A stretch of DNA of 64,000 nt from the NCBI RefSeq assembly GCF_022818495.1, contig NZ_CP089291.1, forward strand, positions 4,047,501-4,111,500, given 5' to 3'. Origin of the DNA: Fodinisporobacter ferrooxydans. GTDB lineage: Bacteria; Bacillota; Bacilli; Tumebacillales; MYW30-H2. The notes under the pieces are model-generated. The model was not told where the DNA came from. It did no database searches and saw only the letters and a list, made by a program, of their open reading frames with translations. The first letter of the stretch is position 1, and the number at the start of each line of letters is the position of its first letter. The position numbers and the translations under genes are program-made. Positions 62,899 to 64,000 of the stretch are shown here, one piece after another.

Positions 62899-63504
62899 AT
62901 TTATACTCAATTCGTATTCCCTTACCCTTCTGTAAAAAGTGTTGCTTTTCATACCTACTATTTTCATGGCTTCCACAGCCGTTATCTTATTTTGTTTCCA
63001 GTCATGATAAACAGATTTAAATTTTTCATCAATCTCAAATTTCTTTCTTCCGAATCTGACCCCGTTCTGAATAGCAACTCGTATCCCTTCTTCTTGCCTT
63101 TCCTTTATTCTTTTCCGTTCATCTTCTGCCATATAACTTAATAATTGCAGTATTAAATCGGAGATTAAGGATTCAATACCGTTCAAATCCTTATACTTCA
63201 TGGTATTAAGGAGTGGCATATCTAAAACAACGATATCAATTTTTTTTACCTTTATCAATTCCTGCCATTCTTCTAAGATCATTTGCTTATTTCGTCCCAG
63301 CCGATCCAGTGACTTAATATATAGAACGTCACCGTTCCTAAACATACGTTTCATTAATTGATATTCCGGTCTTTTAAAGTCTTTACCGCTTGCCTTTTCT
63401 ATAAATATATACTCTTCATCAATTCCGATCTCTTTAGCGACAGAAATTTGTCTCTCTAAAGACTGGTCTTTGCTGCTGACTCTTGCATAAAAAAAATTTC
63501 TCAT
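62878..63504 (-). CDS. Serine recombinase (resolvase/invertase family)
   Basis: 208 residues. N-terminal catalytic domain with MRNFFYARVSSKDQSLERQI (Arg8, Ser10), YIKSLDRLGRNKQMILEEWQ, and AEDERKRIKERQEEGIRVA; C-terminal HTH (about 160-195, KITAVEAMKIVGMKSNTFYR). Resolvase-like, as in Tn3-type transposons or plasmids. No transposase accompanies it here. It sits at the breakpoint of the truncated MFS gene. Confidence 0.9.
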   Translation of the reverse strand: MRNFFYARVSSKDQSLERQISVAKEIGIDEEYIFIEKASGKDFKRPEYQLMKRMFRNGDVLYIKSLDRLGRNKQMILEEWQELIKVKKIDIVVLDMPLLNTMKYKDLNGIESLISDLILQLLSYMAEDERKRIKERQEEGIRVAIQNGVRFGRKKFEIDEKFKSVYHDWKQNKITAVEAMKIVGMKSNTFYRRVREYELSINQQPLLS

Positions 63505-63553
63505 GGGTATCTCCTACGCTTTTGGATCTTCATTCATTTGCAATGATGAAGAT

Positions 63554-63952
63554 CTATAATTTGATGAGGGGAATGCCATACTCGGATTGGACAAAATTCA
63601 TGTCGTTATCACGAGATACTAAGGCGAGTTGATGTTCACGCGCACTAGCGATAATAATTGCATCTGGTGCTTTTAATTTTCGTCCATTCTGTTTTTGTTC
63701 TCTACGTATGTCACCCGCAGCACGAGCGATTTTAGAATCAATTCCAATGTATCGTTGATCATTGAGGAAACTAATTTCGTTGGAGACTTGTTCAATCTTT
63801 TGACCGCTGAAAATTTCACACTCAGTCATGGCAGATATATAGATATACATTCTGTCTCTGGCAGCCTACCTCAAAAAATCAACAACAGATTGGTCATTAC
63901 AAAACAGTCCGATGATAATATTGGTGTCAAGCAAATAGCCCTTATCATTCAT
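63554..63952 (-). pseudogene. vapC: VapC-type PIN-domain toxin with premature stop
   Basis: ATG 63952 opens MNDKGYLLDTNIIIGLFCND (first acidic residue of the PIN site), then QSVVDFLR, TAG (63868-63866), and AARDRMYIYISAMTECEIFS, GQKIEQVSNEISFL, KLKAPDAIIIASAREHQLAL and SRDNDMNF with the remaining acidic residues. One CAG-to-TAG change would restore a 132-residue VapC. It is inactive unless the stop is suppressed. Start overlaps the vapB stop. Confidence 0.75.
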
Positions 63953-64000
63953 CAATCCCAATCCTCTTCCCTGTTTTTATTGATTCTTTCCTGCAAATCT
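63952..64000 (-). CDS. vapB: VapB-type antitoxin, C-terminal end only
   Basis: The last residues (DLQERINKNREEDWD) before a TGA that overlaps the vapC ATG (TGATG). The rest lies beyond the right edge. The acidic, Trp-containing tail and the overlap are typical of toxin-antitoxin pairs. Confidence 0.6.
   Translation of the reverse strand, partial: DLQERINKNREEDWD

Overview
The window reads as chromosomal DNA of a spore-forming, mid-to-low-GC member of the Bacillales. Support comes from a three-gene GerA-type spore germination operon, a T-box leader, a YdjO-type zinc ribbon, strong AGGAGG ribosome sites with frequent TTG/GTG starts, and the gene families present. No rRNA, complete tRNA or CRISPR array was seen. 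Much of the window is accessory or decaying DNA: at least fifteen truncated, frameshifted or fused genes lie between intact operons.

Layout. 1-8.8 kb: the 5' part of a MetE-like methyltransferase, a YdjO-like protein, two regulator/target pairs with visible palindromic operators (CGNR/DJ-1 at 2.4-3.8 kb; XRE-cupin/AzlDC at 7.0-8.7 kb), a PaiB-GNAT pair and several broken genes. 9-18.6 kb: a sulfonate (sulfoacetaldehyde, probably isethionate) dissimilation cluster with Pta, Xsc, an iron-type alcohol dehydrogenase, a sigma-54 activator and an MHS-type transporter. Near-consensus -24/-12 promoters face the catabolic operon and the transporter, and an IS110-family element sits between the second promoter and the transporter. 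18.6-22.5 kb: gene relics, a Trp-type T-box in front of an EamA transporter, and an AhpD-like protein. 22.6-29 kb: the ger operon, a convergent operon of unknown membrane proteins, and small proteins.

29.2-38.3 kb is a metal and metalloid region. It starts with an unusual P1B-type ATPase (YPC instead of CPC), a CsoR-family repressor lacking the metal-binding His, and an HMA-domain protein with an in-frame UGA at the first metal-site Cys. A 3'-shortened MFS gene follows. On the other strand is a complete ars operon (arsR-arsB-arsC-unknown-arsD-arsA-arsA) ending in a HesB/IscA-like gene whose conserved Cys is also UGA. Both UGA codons are followed at SECIS-compatible distance by a hairpin whose loop starts with GG. 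Two selenoproteins 1.4 kb apart is the most interesting reading of the window.

38.4-57 kb: a lipoprotein, a tautomerase, a MocR regulator, DUF1003, a short-chain dehydrogenase, a methyltransferase, GNAT and DUF1284 proteins, a TetR/flavodoxin-fold reductase pair with a palindromic operator, an Ada/AlkA DNA-alkylation repair set, secreted proteins, and a dehydrogenase/BASS transporter pair. 57-64 kb is mobile or defence-like: a Panacea-MqsA antitoxin with an MqsR-like toxin under a perfect 34-bp palindrome, a PfkB kinase, an in-frame chimera of a sugar MFS transporter and a GH32 sucrose hydrolase, a serine recombinase, and a VapBC pair with a premature stop in vapC.
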